Origin: CAVSDF01 sp963726715
GTDB taxonomy: Bacteria > Bacteroidota > Rhodothermia > Rhodothermales > BA12
Direction of reading: 5' to 3'
DNA: 64,000 nucleotides
Assembly: GCA_963726715.1 (NCBI GenBank)
Contig: CAVSDF010000005.1
Coordinates: forward strand, 124,001 to 188,000
This document shows, in pieces, positions 1 to 10,794 of the stretch (the first letter of the stretch is position 1; each line of letters begins with the position of its first letter). Under the pieces are notes generated by a model. That model worked only from the letters and a program-made list of their open reading frames with translations, was not told the origin of the DNA and did no database searches. Position numbers and translations under genes: made by a program.

Positions 1-1431
1 GCTCTGCTCGCGGCGGGGTCCACCCTTGCGGGCTGCGCGTCCTCATCTGCATCCCGTTCTGCGAGCGGCACGGTCGTTTCCGGAGTTCCCACCGGTCAGT
101 GGCTCGTCACGGCCCGCATCCTGTCGTTCCAGGGCGAGCGCCGCCTCATCGACGTTCCGATCGTCATGACCGTGAGCGCCAAGGGGCAGCGGTTCGAGGC
201 GTCGTCTCCGTCGGCCGTGCTGAAGGACGCCGTCGGGGGGGGGCGCAACCTGATGCTCGCGCGCCTGCTCAAGCCGTCTGCCGTTCGAGGGGGCGGGCTC
301 ATCCACCTCCAGAACGGCCGGGTCGCGGGCGACAGCGTCCACGCGACGCTCGTGCTGCCGAGCCTCGCCGCGCCGACGCTCGCCGCGCGCCGCGTCGGCG
401 ATCGGATCGAGGGCACGCTGACGTGGCGCGGGCGGCCCTACGGCACCCTGACCGCCGTCCCGTACACCGGTTCGGCCCCGCTGCGCGACTACCCGGCCAT
501 CGCGCGGGCCATCGAGGACACGATGCGGGCGCGCTACTACCGACCCGCCGACCTCGACACGCCGCGCTGGCGGGCCTTCTTCTCCCGCCTCCGCGACCGC
601 ATGGCGCGCGTCCGCGACGACGGCGATGCCCTGCTGACCGCCCGCACGCTGATGGCGCCGATGAACACGTCGCACCTGCTGCTCGACGGGCGGACCTCGA
701 CCGAGGCCGTGCCTGCGGCCACGCAGGCGGCCGTGACCGCCGTGCCTCCGTCGCTCGGCCTGTCCGAACCCCGTCCGGGCGTCGCGGTGCTCCGCGCCCG
801 CCGCTTCCCCGACACGCTCACGGCCGACTCGGTGCGCGTCATGTTCGAACGCATCGAGGCGATGGGCGCGCGCGACCTCATCGTGGACCTGCGCGGCAAC
901 GGCGGCGGCTGGTTCGTGTCGCTCGCCATCGCCAGCCACCTGCTCGACCGCGATGTGCCCGCCGGGTTCTCGGTCGGGCGCCGTTGGTGGGACACGCACA
1001 CCGCCCTGCCGACGCCCGCCGAGAGAGCCGCGCTGCCCCCGCTCGACACCTACGACCTCGGCAACTACTTTCGCACGATCCGCGCGACCGGCGCGATGCG
1101 GGCAACCGTCCGCCCGTCGCTGCCGCACTTCACCGGCCGCGTCGTCGTCCTCATCGACGGCAACGTGGCGAGCGCCGCCGAGCCGCTCGCCGATGTGCTC
1201 AAGTCCACAGGCCGGGCGACGCTCATCGGCGAGACGACGGCGGGCGCCGTCCTCTCGGCCGTCTACACGACGCTGCCCGGCGGGTGGGGCTTCTACCTCC
1301 CGGAGGCCACGTACTACAACGCGGCGGGCGTCGAGCTGGAGCGCCGCGGTGTCGCGCCGGACATCGCCGTGCCGTCGGTGGCGGCGATGGACCGCGCGCT
1401 GGCGTTCCTGTCGGCTCCGGTTTCGAAGTAA
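1..1431 (+). CDS. S41-family peptidase-like lipoprotein (5' end outside window)
   Basis: The frame is open from base 1. It begins inside a lipoprotein signal peptide with lipobox LAGC (Cys codon at 34-36), followed by a Ser-rich linker, so the mature protein should be lipid-anchored in the envelope. The C-terminal half carries tail-specific protease (S41) hallmarks: DLRGNGGGW, and GNVASAAEPLADVL, where the Ser of SAAE is the expected nucleophile, followed by IGETTAGAVLS. Family knowledge suggests a periplasmic serine protease that cleaves C-terminal tails or hydrophobic peptides. The catalytic Lys seen in CtpA (FGKG) is not obvious here, since the equivalent stretch reads IGETTAG, which is typical of the tricorn/IRBP-like branch. 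The frame is intact, unlike the two genes that follow. The start codon lies upstream of the window. Confidence 0.85.
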   Translation, partial: ALLAAGSTLAGCASSSASRSASGTVVSGVPTGQWLVTARILSFQGERRLIDVPIVMTVSAKGQRFEASSPSAVLKDAVGGGRNLMLARLLKPSAVRGGGLIHLQNGRVAGDSVHATLVLPSLAAPTLAARRVGDRIEGTLTWRGRPYGTLTAVPYTGSAPLRDYPAIARAIEDTMRARYYRPADLDTPRWRAFFSRLRDRMARVRDDGDALLTARTLMAPMNTSHLLLDGRTSTEAVPAATQAAVTAVPPSLGLSEPRPGVAVLRARRFPDTLTADSVRVMFERIEAMGARDLIVDLRGNGGGWFVSLAIASHLLDRDVPAGFSVGRRWWDTHTALPTPAERAALPPLDTYDLGNYFRTIRATGAMRATVRPSLPHFTGRVVVLIDGNVASAAEPLADVLKSTGRATLIGETTAGAVLSAVYTTLPGGWGFYLPEATYYNAAGVELERRGVAPDIAVPSVAAMDRALAFLSAPVSK

Positions 1432-1583
1432 ACGGCTGCGTCTCGACCCTTCGATTCCGCAGCGGTGGGAGCACGGCCGTGTCAGGCGTCCGGCGATGGC
1501 CCTGTCCATCGCCGACCCATCCCCACGTTGCGAACGGGCGCACACCGCCCGCGAGGCGCGCCGGGGGCCGAGAGGGTGCGCCG

Positions 1584-1591
1584 TACCTTCA
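1584..1591 (+). promoter_or_regulatory. Candidate -7 box (TACCTTCA) of the carboxypeptidase gene
   Basis: TACCTTCA lies 22 nt before the ATG at 1614 and fits the Bacteroidota -7 consensus TAnnTTTG in six of eight positions. The same kind of octamer occurs before several other genes in this window. No convincing -33 TTG box is visible. Confidence 0.35.
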
Positions 1592-1613
1592 CGGACACCC
1601 TGCCCCCGTCTGA

Positions 1614-4231
1614 TGTCTGCCGTTCTTCGTCCGATTCGCCGCGCCGCGCCGCCGCCCTCGCCCTTGTCGCCGTCCCGCTCCTCGCCCTCGCGGCCCCGTC
1701 GGCGCGGGCGCAGGGCGTGGCGCTGCCGGTCGTCCCGCCCCTCGCCGCGCCCGAGGGCGTGACGTACGACCCGGCGATCCCGACGCCTGAGGCGGTGCTC
1801 GGCGTGCCCTCGGCATGCGCCACGCCCGCCCGGACGAACTCGTCCGCTACGTCGAGATGCATCGCCGCCGCGCGCTGACCGGATCCCGTGATCGAGGTAC
1901 GGGCAGCACCTACGAAGGCCGCCCGCTCATCGTCGCCATCGTGACGAGCCCGGCAGAACCACGCGCGCCTCGGCGCGATTCAGCGCCGCGCACCGCCGCC
2001 TGAGCGACGACGCCGCCGACGTGAGCGACGCCGACCTGGCCGCGATGCCGGTCGGTCGCCTACTTCGGCTATTCGATCCACGGCAACGAGGCCTCCGGCT
2101 CGGACGCGTCGATGGGCGGCGCTCTACCACCTCGCCGCCGGGCGCGGGGCGGCGGTCGAGCAGGCTGCTCGAGTCGTCCGTGATCCTGCTCGACCCGTCC
2201 TTCAACCCCGACGGGCGCGCGCGCTTCGTCTCGTGGATCGACCGCTTCGCCGGCGCCACCCCGACCGCCGACGCGCAGGACATCGAGCACAGCGAGGCCT
2301 GGCCGGGCGGGCGCGGCAACCACTACTGGTTCGACCTCAACCGCGACTGGCTGCCGCTCGTGCACCCGAGAGTGGCGGCCCGCGTGCGCCTTTCCACGAC
2401 TGGCGGCCCGAACCTGCTGCTCGACTGGCACGAGCAGGGATCGGAGGCGACGTACTTCTTCCAGCCCGGCGTCGCCTGCGCGCGTCAACCCGAGCACGCC
2501 CTCGGAGAACCAGGCCCTCACGCGGCGCATCGCCGCCTTCCACGCCGCGCGCGCTCGACGCGCATCGGCAGCCCTACTTCACCGGCGAGAACTACGACGA
2601 CTTCTACTACGGCAAAGGCTCGACCTTCCCCGACGCGCAGGGCAGCCGTCGGCATCCTCTTCGAGCAGGCGTCGAGCCGCAGCCCGCGTCGTCGACACGC
2701 GACGCGAGCGGGCGCTTGAGCTACGGCTTCACCGTGCGCAACCAGCTCGCGACCAGCCTCTCGACGATGGCGGCGATCGTCGCGCTCCGCGGCGACCTGC
2801 TGCGCCACACGCGCGAGACGTACCGCGGCGCGTCGGCCTTCGCGCAGCGCACAGGGCGTCGGCGCGTACGTCTTCGCGGGCGAGCCGAGCCGCGCCGGGA
2901 TGCTCGCCGACCTGCTGCGCACGCACCGCATCCGCGTCTACCGGCTCGGGCAGACGGTACGCGCTCGAGGGGCAGACCTTCCGCGCGGGCGAGGCCTTCG
3001 CCGTGCCCGGCCGATCAGCCGCAGGCGCGCCTGCTCCGCGGCATGATGGAGCGCCCGACCGACCTTCACCGACAGCCTCTTCTACGACATCTCGGCCTGG
3101 ACGTACCCGCTCGCCTACGGCCTCTCGTTCGCCGAAACGGCCGCCGGTGCGCCTGGGCGACGAGGTGACGGCGAGCGCCGTGCCTGCTGGGCGCGTGTCG
3201 GTGGGCGGCGGCGGTCGGCTACGCCATCCCGTGGGGCCGCTTCACCGCCGCGCGCGCGCTCTACCGCCTGCAGGAGCAAGGGCGTGCGCGTGCGCCTCAT
3301 GACGCTCGCCTTCGAGGCGATGACCGCCGAGGGGCGCCGCGCGTTCGCGCCGCGGCACGCTCGTCGTGAGCGCTCGGGCAGCAGGACGTGCCCGCCGACA
3401 GCGTCACGGGCTGGGTGGAGGAGGCCGCGCGCGTGGACGGCGTGGAGGCGTTCGCGCTCGACGCGGGCCTCGCGCTCAGCGGGGCCGACACTCGGCAGTC
3501 CGAGCGCCTCGGTGCTCCAGAAGCCCGTCGTCGGCGCTCGTCGTCGGCGAGGGCACGAACAGCCTCGCCGCGGGCGAGATGTGGCACCTGCTCGGCGAGC
3601 GCACGCGCCTCCCCGTGAGCCTGCTCGACGTGCGCCGCCTCGCCTCGGCCGACCTCTCGCGCTACACGACGCTCGTCATGACGGGCGGGATCGTACGCGG
3701 GCGTCAAGGCCGAAGACCTGCGCGCGTGGATGCAGCGCGGCGGGCGCCTCGTGGCGACGGGGCAGGGGGCCGCGTGGGCTGCCCGCAACGGCCTCGCCAC
3801 GGGCCTCGACGCGAAGACACAGCCCGTCCACCGACTCGCACGCTCCGCGCGCTTCCCTTCGCCCAGCTGCGCGACGCGCGTGGGGCCGAAGACCTTGCCG
3901 GGGCGCTCTTCGAGGCCCGCGTAGACACCACGCACCCGGTCGGCTACGGCCTGCCCGCGCGCCTCGTGTTCTTCCGCGACGGCGACGACTTCTTCCGCCC
4001 GTCCCGTCGCGCCGGGGCAGAACGTGGCCACCTACACCGCCGACCCGCGCGTGGCGGGCTACCTGCCGCGCCGCTCGCAGCGCACCGCCGCGGGCAGCGC
4101 CGCCGTGGTGGCGCAGCGCGTGGGCCGCGGCAGCGCCGTGCTCGTCTTCGACACGCCCACCTTCCGTGGCTTCTGGCTCGGCATCGTCGCAACTCGCCCT
4201 CAACGCCGTCTTCTTCGGCGGCTCGTTCTGA
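1614..4231 (+). pseudogene. M14 zinc carboxypeptidase, frame disrupted many times
   Basis: Reading across frames gives one continuous protein of about 870 residues. It has a signal peptide (ALALVAVPLLALAAPSARAQ), then YDPAIPTPEAVLG and the M14 zinc motif HGNEASG near 2086-2100. Next come LLDPSFNPDGRARF, YWFDLNRDWLP, LLLDWHEQGSEATYFFQP (third zinc ligand His) and ILFEQASS (catalytic Glu region). The C-terminal third resembles a glutamine-amidotransferase-like fold (VVGEGTNSLAAGEMWHLL, MTGG), as in large Bacteroidota zinc carboxypeptidases. It would be a secreted metallopeptidase trimming peptide C-termini. At least a dozen one-base insertions or deletions break the frame, but homology resumes immediately after each. 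Either the gene is recently dead or, more likely, the consensus is poor here. The start at 1614 gives a plausible signal peptide only after one frame correction. Confidence 0.8.
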
Positions 4232-4274
4232 GGCGGAGACGCCGGTTTGGCGTGAGGACGCGGCAGGTCATCGC

Positions 4275-4332
4275 GGGCCACCTGTCCGGTCGGGGCCACC
4301 TGTCTGGGGTCCCCGCACCGGACAGGTGGCCC
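4275..4332. repeat. Long inverted repeat of the CACCTGTC family
   Basis: Perfect 16-nt arms (GGGCCACCTGTCCGGT at 4275-4290 and its complement at 4317-4332) enclose a 26-nt loop that contains another CCACCTGTC. It lies just after the carboxypeptidase stop and could terminate transcription in both directions. No T-run follows. Confidence 0.7.
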
Positions 4333-4365
4333 GCCGCTCATGAGGGGGCAGCGGCGCAGTTTAGA

Positions 4366-4391
4366 CCTGTCCGGTGCGGGGACCGGACAGG
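4366..4391. repeat. Inverted repeat of the CCTGTCCGGT family
   Basis: Arms CCTGTCCGGT (4366-4375) and ACCGGACAGG (4382-4391) surround the six-base loop GCGGGG. It belongs to the same family as the preceding element and sits 55 bases before the icmF start. Confidence 0.7.
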
Positions 4392-4446
4392 CCCGCCGCG
4401 GGTGCGGGCGGACGAACCGTGTCCGGTGACGCCGCGTTGACGGAGG

Positions 4447-7400
4447 ATGTCTCCCGAAAGCGCTTTTCCCATGTCCCCCGACACCTCCACCGCACCCGCC
4501 GCCTCCGCACCGCCCGCTCCCCATGCCGCGCCTGCGGCGTACCGCCCGCGCAACCCGGTGCGGTTCGTGACGGCGGCGAGTCTGTTCGACGGGCACGACG
4601 CGTCGATCAACATCATGCGGCGGCTGCTTGCAGGCGACCGGCGCCGAAGTCGTCCACCTCGGCCACAACCGGAGCGTGCAGGAGGTCGTCGATACGGTCC
4701 TGCAGGAGGACGCGCAGGGCGTCGCGGTCTCGTCGTACCAGGGCGGGCACAACGAGTACTTCCGCTACCTCCGCGAGACGCTCGACGCGGCGGGCGCGGG
4801 CCACGTCAAGATCTTCGGCGGCGGCGGCGGCGTCATCGTGCCCGAGGAGATCGCGGCGCTCCGGGAGATCGGCGTGACGGTGTTTTCGCCCGAGGACGGG
4901 ATGCGGATGGGCCTGCAGGGGATGATCAACTCGATGGTGGAGGCGTGCGACACCGACGTGACCGCTCTCCCCGCCGACGACGCCACCTCCGACGCCCTCG
5001 CGCTCGCCCGCCGCCTGACCCGCCTCGACGCCCCGGCGCACGCCGCAGCGCCACGCATCCGGCACAGGCGCGGGCGGCGATGGGGCCGATGGCGCACTGG
5101 CGCCCGCTCCGCCCGCGCGACTCAGACGTGCGCACTCGCGCCGGTCGTCGGCATCACCGGGACCGGCGGGGCGGGCAAGTCGACGCTCACCGACGAACTG
5201 CTGCGGCGCCTGCTCGCCGACTTCGACGATCTGCGCGTCGCCGTCCTCTCCGTCGATCCGACGCGCGCGCGCACCGGCGGGGCGCTCCTCGGCGACCGCA
5301 TCCGCATGAACGCCCTCTACGGCGCCAACGCCGAGCGCGTCTTCATGCGCTCCTTCGCCACGCGGCAGGCGCACAGCGCCACGAGCGCCGCCCTCGCGTC
5401 GGCCATTGGCGAGTGCCAGCGCGCCGGATTCGACCTCGTGCTCGTCGAGACCGCGGGCATCGGGCAGTCGGACACCCTCGTCACCGACGTGAGCGACGTG
5501 ACGCTCTACGTGATGACGGGCGATTACGGCGCGCCCTCGCAGCTCGAAAAGATCGGGATGCTCGACGCCGCCGACCTCGTCGCGCTCAACAAGTTCGAGA
5601 AGCGCGGCGCGGAAGACGCCCTCCGCGACGTCCGCAAGCAGGTGCAGCGCAACCGCGCCGCCTTCGACGCGCCCGCCGCCTCGATGCCCGTCTACCCGAC
5701 GATGGCCTCGCACTTCGGCGACGACGGCGTGACGCGCCTCTACCTCGCCCTCCTCGGCAAACTGCGCGAGGCGACCGGCTTCGCCCGCACGTCGGCGCCT
5801 CGACCCTTCCTGCCGAGGTCACCGAGACGCCCGGCGCGCGCTCGCCGGTGCCGCCGCGCCGCCAGCGCTACCTCGCCGAGATCGCCGAGACGTGCCGCGC
5901 CGCCCGCGACCGCAGCGCCGCCGATGCCGAGACCGCCCGCGTCTGGGGCCACGCGACCGGCGCCCGCGCCGCCCTAGGTCGCCGCCTGCCAGCCGGGACG
6001 CCGTCACCGCCGCGCTCGACACGCTCGCCGACGCGTCGTGGGAGCGGATGAGCGAGCCCGCCCGCCGCGCCATCACCGGCTGGGACGCCCGCGCGGCGCA
6101 GTACACCGGCGACGCCTTCTCGTACACCGTCCGCGGCCGCGAGGTGCGCGTGCCGCTCACCCGCGAGACGCTCTCCGGCACGCAAGGTGCCGCGCGTGGT
6201 GCTGCCGACGACGCAGGATGCGGGCGAGCGCGTGCGCTTCACGCTCCGCGAGAACGTGCCCGGCGCCTATCCCTACACCGCAGGCGTCTACCCGTTCAAG
6301 CGCGACGGCGAGGACCCGACGCGGATGTTCGCGGGCGAGGGCAGTCCGGAGCGCACCAACCGCCGCTTCCACCTCGTCAGCGAGGGCCAGCCCGCCGCGC
6401 GCCTCTCGACCGCCTTCGACTAGCGTCACGCTCTACGGCTACGATCCCGACGCGCGGCCCGACATCTACGGCAAGGTCGGCAACGCGGGCGTGTCGATCT
6501 GCACGCTCGACGACATGAAGAAGCTCTACTCGGCTTCGACCTCTGCGCGCCCACGACGACCGTCTCGATGACGATCAACGGCCCGGCGCCGATGCTGCTC
6601 GCCTTGTTCATGAACGCGGCCATCGACCAGCAGGTCGAGAAGCACCTCCGCGAGCCGGAACGGTGGGAGTCCGTCGACGCCGACATCGCGCGACGGCTCG
6701 GGGATAACCGCCCGGCCTACGTCGCCTTCGGACCGACCGGCACGCCGGAGCCGATGCCCGCCGGGCACGACCGCTTCGGCCTCGGGATGCTCGGCGTCAC
6801 CGGCACCGACCTCGTCGGGTGGGGACTGCTCGGCGCAGACGACTACGACCGCATCGAGGCCGAGACGCTCCGCACCGTCCGCGGCACCGTGCAGGCCGAC
6901 ATCCTCAAGGAGGACCAGGCCCAGAACACCTGCATCTTCTCGACCGAGTTCGCGCTCCGCCTCATGGGCGACATCCAGCAGGCGTTCGTCGATCGCGGCG
7001 TGCGCAACTACTACTCCGTCTCGATCTCCGGCTACCACATCGCCGAAGCGGGCGCCAACCCGATCTCGCAGCTCGCCTTCACGCTCTCGAACGGCTTCAC
7101 GTACGTCGAGACTACCTCGCGCGCGGCATGGCGATCGACGAGTTCGCGCCCAACCTGTCGTTCTTCTTCTCGAACGGCATGGACCCCGAGTACGCCGTCA
7201 TCGGGCGCGTCGCGCGGCGCATCTGGGCGGTGGCGATGCGCGAGCGCTACGGCGCCGACCGAGCGCAGCCAGATGCTCAAGTACCACATCCAGACGAGCG
7301 GGCGCAGCCTCCACGCGCAGGAGATCCAGTTCAACGACATCCGGACGACGCTGCAGGCGCTCTACGCCGTCCTCGACAACTGCAACAGCCTCCACACCAA

Positions 7401-7981
7401 CGCCTACGACGAGGCGATCACGACGCCGACGGAGGAGTCGGTGCGCCGCGCGATGGCGATCCAGCTCATCATCAACCGCGAGTTCGGCCTCGCTGATGAA
7501 CGAGAACCCGCTCCAGGGCAGCTACGTCATCGAGGAGCTGACCGACCTCGTCGAAGAGGCCGTGCTCGCCGAGTTCGACCGGATCTCGGAGCGCGGCGGC
7601 GTCCTCGGCGCGATGGAGACGATGTACCAGCGCGGGAAGATCCAGGACGAGAGCCTGTACTACGAGCGCCTCAAGCACTCGGGCGAGCTCCCGATCATCG
7701 GCGTCAACACGTTCCTCGCCCGCGGCGGCGAGGCCGAAACGGCGCCGGTGCCGCTCATGCGCTCGTCGGACGTCGAGAAGCAGCAGCAGCTCGCCGGCCT
7801 CCGCAGCTTCCACGCGCTCCACGCCGACGATGCCCCGGCGGCGCTCGCACGGTTGCAGGCCGTGGCATCCGGGGGCGGCAACGTCTTCGACGAGCTGCTC
7901 GCCACCGTCCGCGTCTGCTCGCTCGGCCAGATCACCCACGCGCTCTTCGAGGTCGGCGGCCAGTACCGCCGCGCGATGTGA
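4447..7981 (+). CDS. icmF: Fused isobutyryl-CoA mutase IcmF (frame-disrupted)
   Basis: The gene encodes an adenosylcobalamin-dependent enzyme interconverting isobutyryl-CoA and n-butyryl-CoA. Three parts are fused in IcmF order. A B12-binding domain carries the cobalt-ligating motif DGHDASI (His about residue 50) and FGGGGGVIVPEE. A MeaI-type GTPase chaperone domain carries P-loop GITGTGGAGKST and VETAGIGQSDT. The mutase barrel carries YPYTAGVYPFKRDGEDPTRM, KVGNAGVSICTLDDMKKLY, VSMTINGPAPM, YYSVSISGYHIAEAGANP and, near the C-terminus, NENPLQGSY. The expected length of about 1,080-1,180 residues is met. The frame changes near 4630, 5790, 5980, 6185, 6420, 6535, 7113, 7260 and 7495. Each is explained by one inserted or deleted base (for example one G missing in GAGGAC near 7113), so a functional gene with consensus errors is likely. 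ATG 4471 is an alternative start. Confidence 0.9.
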
Positions 7982-8308
7982 CGGGGCAGGGCAGGGGATG
8001 ACGCGCGCGCTCCCACGGTGTGCAGCGCGGACCACAGGATGGTGTCCGAACGGCGCCCTGTCGGGTGCCCGTCGCTTCACCGGCCACTTAGGGTTCCCTC
8101 GCACACCGCTCGCGATTCGATCCGTTCGGACCCGCAGGGACACCGTTCGGGACGCCCCGACGACAACTCGCGCGTGTGAGGGTCGTGTAACCGCTTCCAG
8201 CCGAACAAGCGTGTTACCACCGGCCCCGTGGCGGCGCGGGTATGTTTGCGGTACCTCCTCGATCCGTCTGAACGGGCGGTTTCGTTCTCTCCCCCATCTC
8301 TCACCCCG
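7982..8308. other. Intergenic stretch between icmF and the next gene
   Basis: About 330 bases without a credible reading frame. The only signal I see is the -7-like box at 8241-8248. The sequence just after icmF is slightly less GC-rich than the genes around it. Confidence 0.5.
8241..8248 (+). promoter_or_regulatory. Candidate -7 box TATGTTTG
   Basis: TATGTTTG matches the Bacteroidota -7 consensus TAnnTTTG exactly and lies 61 nt before the ATG at 8309. A weak GTTACC lies about 28 nt further upstream; a clear -33 box is absent. Confidence 0.5.
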
Positions 8309-8881
8309 ATGGCCAACATTCCCATCGAGCCGGCTCGCCGCTCGAACCTCCTCCCGATCCTGCTCGGTGCCCTCGTCGCGCTCGCGCTCCTCTTCTTCGT
8401 CCTCCGCGGCTGCGACAACGACGGCCAGCCGGGCGATGTCGGGCCGGTCGGGTCCGACAACGGCATCGTCAACCCCGATTCCGCAGGCCCCGACGGCACC
8501 AGCCTCGGCGCCATGATGGGCGCGCCCTTCACGAGCGTCGACGAGATGTTCGCCGACACGACGGTCGAGATGAACACCTACGCCGGTCGCGAAGTCACGC
8601 TCACGAACGTCCCCGTCGAGGGCGTCGCCGGCGACAGCACGTTCTACGTGACGACCAACGACGGGCGCAACCGCGTCTTCGTGATTCTCACCGGACTTGG
8701 CGAGAGCGAGACGACCGGTGGCAGCGCCGACGGTCAGCAGTCGATCAAGAACGGCGACCGCGTGACCCTGCGCGGCACGCTCGAACGCGGCGACTTCTCC
8801 CGCTACGGCATGAACGCCGAGGACATGGCCCGCGCCGAGCGCACCGGCCTCGTCCTGCGCGCGACCCGCGCGACCGAGTAA
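8309..8881 (+). CDS. Membrane-anchored hypothetical protein, possible OB-fold
   Basis: 190 residues. A short basic N-terminus (MANIPIEPARRSN) is followed by one membrane segment (LLPILLGALVALALLFFVLRG), then a Gly/Asp-rich linker, so the body probably faces the periplasm. The C-terminal 110 residues alternate beta strands (AGREVTLTNVPVEGVAGDST, TFYVTTNDGRNRVFVIL, GDRVTLRGTLERGDFS), a pattern seen in small OB-fold proteins such as tOB or BOF domains. I do not recognise a named family. The start at 8309 was chosen because it places the membrane helix near the N-terminus and follows a pyrimidine-rich leader. The next gene follows after 124 bases on the same strand. Confidence 0.65.
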   Translation: MANIPIEPARRSNLLPILLGALVALALLFFVLRGCDNDGQPGDVGPVGSDNGIVNPDSAGPDGTSLGAMMGAPFTSVDEMFADTTVEMNTYAGREVTLTNVPVEGVAGDSTFYVTTNDGRNRVFVILTGLGESETTGGSADGQQSIKNGDRVTLRGTLERGDFSRYGMNAEDMARAERTGLVLRATRATE

Positions 8882-9005
8882 CGACGCGCGACCGGGCAAC
8901 GACCGCCCGTCCGGCACGGCGCGCTGATGCCTCGTCGCGATCGGTCGCACCGCGAGGCCCGCCGCGCGCCCCTCTTCACTTCGACATCCACAGACGCACA
9001 TCCAC

Positions 9006-9746
9006 ATGGCACGCGAACTCTATTCCGACCTCGACGGCTGGGACCTCGTCTATGACGAGCAGGACGCCCGCGGGCGCGAAGCCGTCGACTCCGATGGCAC
9101 CCGCCTCGGCGAAGTCACCGACATGGTCGCCGACACCGACGCGCAGCGCATCGTCGCGCTCGTCCTCGACGACGGCACCCACATCGACGCCGACCGCGTC
9201 GAACTCCAGGCTGACCGCGTCGTCGTTCAGTCGGGCGCCACTGGCGAACCGTCTTATGGCACCGGCTCGCACCTGCGCGTCCGCACCGTCCACACGGGCG
9301 ACATGGATGCCGACCCGATGAGCAGTGGCGACATGGAGATGCCGCAGACCGTCTCCGGCACCGACGCCGGCTATGCCTACGGCGCGGGCAGCGCCATGAC
9401 CGGCGCGGCGATGAGCGGCACCGGCGCGAGCATGGGGGGGATGCGCCGCTTCGAGGACTACGACGCCGACTTCCGCAGCGACTACGCCCGCGACTACGGG
9501 ATGTCGGGCGGCACCTACGAGGAGGTCATGCCCGCCTACCGCTACGGCTACGACCTCGGCAGCCACGAGACGTACCGCTCGCGCACGTGGGACGACAGCC
9601 TCGAAGGCGACCTCTCGCGCAGCTACGAGACGCAGTACGGCGAGGGCACGTGGGAGCGCATCAAGCACGCCGTCAAGTCGGGCTTCGACCGCGCCGGAAA
9701 CGCCATCACCGGCGGCGACGACGACAACCGCAGCACGCCGACCTGA
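9006..9746 (+). CDS. PRC-barrel domain stress-type protein
   Basis: 246 residues. The first 80 form a PRC-barrel (WDLVYDEQDARGREAVDSDG, RLGEVTDMVADTDAQRIVAL, DDGTHIDADRVELQADRVVV), a small beta barrel found in photosynthetic reaction centre H subunits, RimM and many stress-induced proteins. The rest is Gly/Ser/Asp/Tyr-rich and low complexity (SGTDAGYAYGAGSAM, DYDADFRSDYARDYG), with no signal peptide. Family knowledge links similar PRC-barrel plus disordered-tail proteins to general stress responses, often beside DUF2382-type domains. A DUF937 gene follows 105 bases later and may be co-transcribed. Role in this organism is not known. Confidence 0.75.
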   Translation: MARELYSDLDGWDLVYDEQDARGREAVDSDGTRLGEVTDMVADTDAQRIVALVLDDGTHIDADRVELQADRVVVQSGATGEPSYGTGSHLRVRTVHTGDMDADPMSSGDMEMPQTVSGTDAGYAYGAGSAMTGAAMSGTGASMGGMRRFEDYDADFRSDYARDYGMSGGTYEEVMPAYRYGYDLGSHETYRSRTWDDSLEGDLSRSYETQYGEGTWERIKHAVKSGFDRAGNAITGGDDDNRSTPT

Positions 9747-9851
9747 CGTGCCCGGTGGCGCTTCGGCGCCTCGGACATGACCGACAGCGCAGGGGCACGG
9801 CACCGCCGGAGGCCCCTGCGTTTCCGTTTCATCTCTTCAAACGTTCTCTCC

Positions 9852-10618
9852 ATGGACCTCACGCAGCTTCTCCAGCAGACCCTCACGCCGCAGGCCATCT
9901 CGGCCATCTCAAATCAGATCGGCGCACAGCCGCAGCAGGTGCAGTCCGGCATCTCGGCCGCGCTTCCGGCGCTCATCGGCGGCCTGACGCGCAACGCGCA
10001 GACCCCGCAGGGCGCGCAGGGCCTCAACCAGGCCCTCGAACAGGACCACGACGGCGGCCTCCTCGACACGGTCATGGGCGCCCTCGGCGGTGGCGGCGGT
10101 GCGGGGGGCGGCATGGCGAGCGCCCTCGGCGGCGGCGGCATCGCCTCGGTGCTCGGCGGCCTGATGGGCGGCGGCGCCTCGCAGGGCGGCGGCGGGCTGA
10201 TGGGCGCGCTCGGCGGCCTCCTCGGCGGCGGCGGCGCTCCGTCGCGCGCAACCAACGGTGCGGGCATCCTCGGCCACATCTTCGGCGGCCAGCAGAGCGA
10301 GGTGCAGGACGGCGTCTCGCGCGCCTCGGGGATGAGCAGCGCGCAGACGATGCAACTGCTCGTCATGCTCGCGCCGCTGCTGATGTCGGCCATCGGCAAG
10401 ATGAAGCGCCAGAAGAACCTCGACGCGCAGGGCGTCGCGCACGCGCTCGAACAGGAGGAGGAACGCGCAACGGCGCCGGTGCCGGGGATGCAGAAGGGCG
10501 GCCTGATGGGCATGTTCGACCGCAACAACAACGGCTCCATCGCCGACGAACTCGCCAAGGTCGGCGCCGTCGGCGGGCGGGGCCTACATCTTCGCTCAGT
10601 CGCAGAAGCGCGCCTGAG
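9852..10618 (+). CDS. DUF937-family protein (frame slip near C-terminus)
   Basis: About 255 residues, soluble, no signal peptide. The N-terminus has the DUF937 pattern: LTQLLQQTLTPQAISAISNQ, QVQSGISAALPALIGGLTRN. A long Gly/Ala-rich segment of repeats follows (GGLLGGGGA). The tail has an EF-hand-like loop (FDRNNNGSIADELAK), usual for the family. After residue about 239 the literal frame gives GGRGLHLRS and stops at 10628. Shifting one base near 10575 gives GGAYIFAQSQKRA and a stop at 10618, which looks like the native end. The family is abundant in stressed or stationary cells of several phyla but biochemically uncharacterised. ATG 9852 was chosen because homology starts there, after a pyrimidine-rich leader. 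Confidence 0.75.
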
Positions 10619-10703
10619 CACGCTTTGAGCGCCTACGCGCCCCCGGCCCGATTGCGGCGTCGGGGGCGCGGTGCGTTTGAGGAGGGTGGTCGTCGGTCGA
10701 ACA

Positions 10704-10732
10704 CACCTGTCCGGTCGGGGACCTGACAGGTG
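10704..10732. repeat. Inverted repeat, CACCTGTC...GACAGGTG
   Basis: Eight-base arms at 10704-10711 and 10725-10732 enclose a 13-base loop. It lies between convergent genes (DUF937 on plus, esterase on minus) and could act as a two-way terminator. Confidence 0.6.
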
Positions 10733-10753
10733 GCCTCGGAAGATGCACCGCGC

Positions 10754-10783
10754 AACCTGTCCGGTCTCCGCACCTGACAGGTT
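10754..10783. repeat. Inverted repeat, AACCTGTC...GACAGGTT
   Basis: Second copy of the same family 22 bases further on, with arms 10754-10761 and 10776-10783 and a 14-base loop. It ends 12 bases from the esterase stop codon. Confidence 0.6.
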
Positions 10784-10794
10784 CACCTCCCGCA

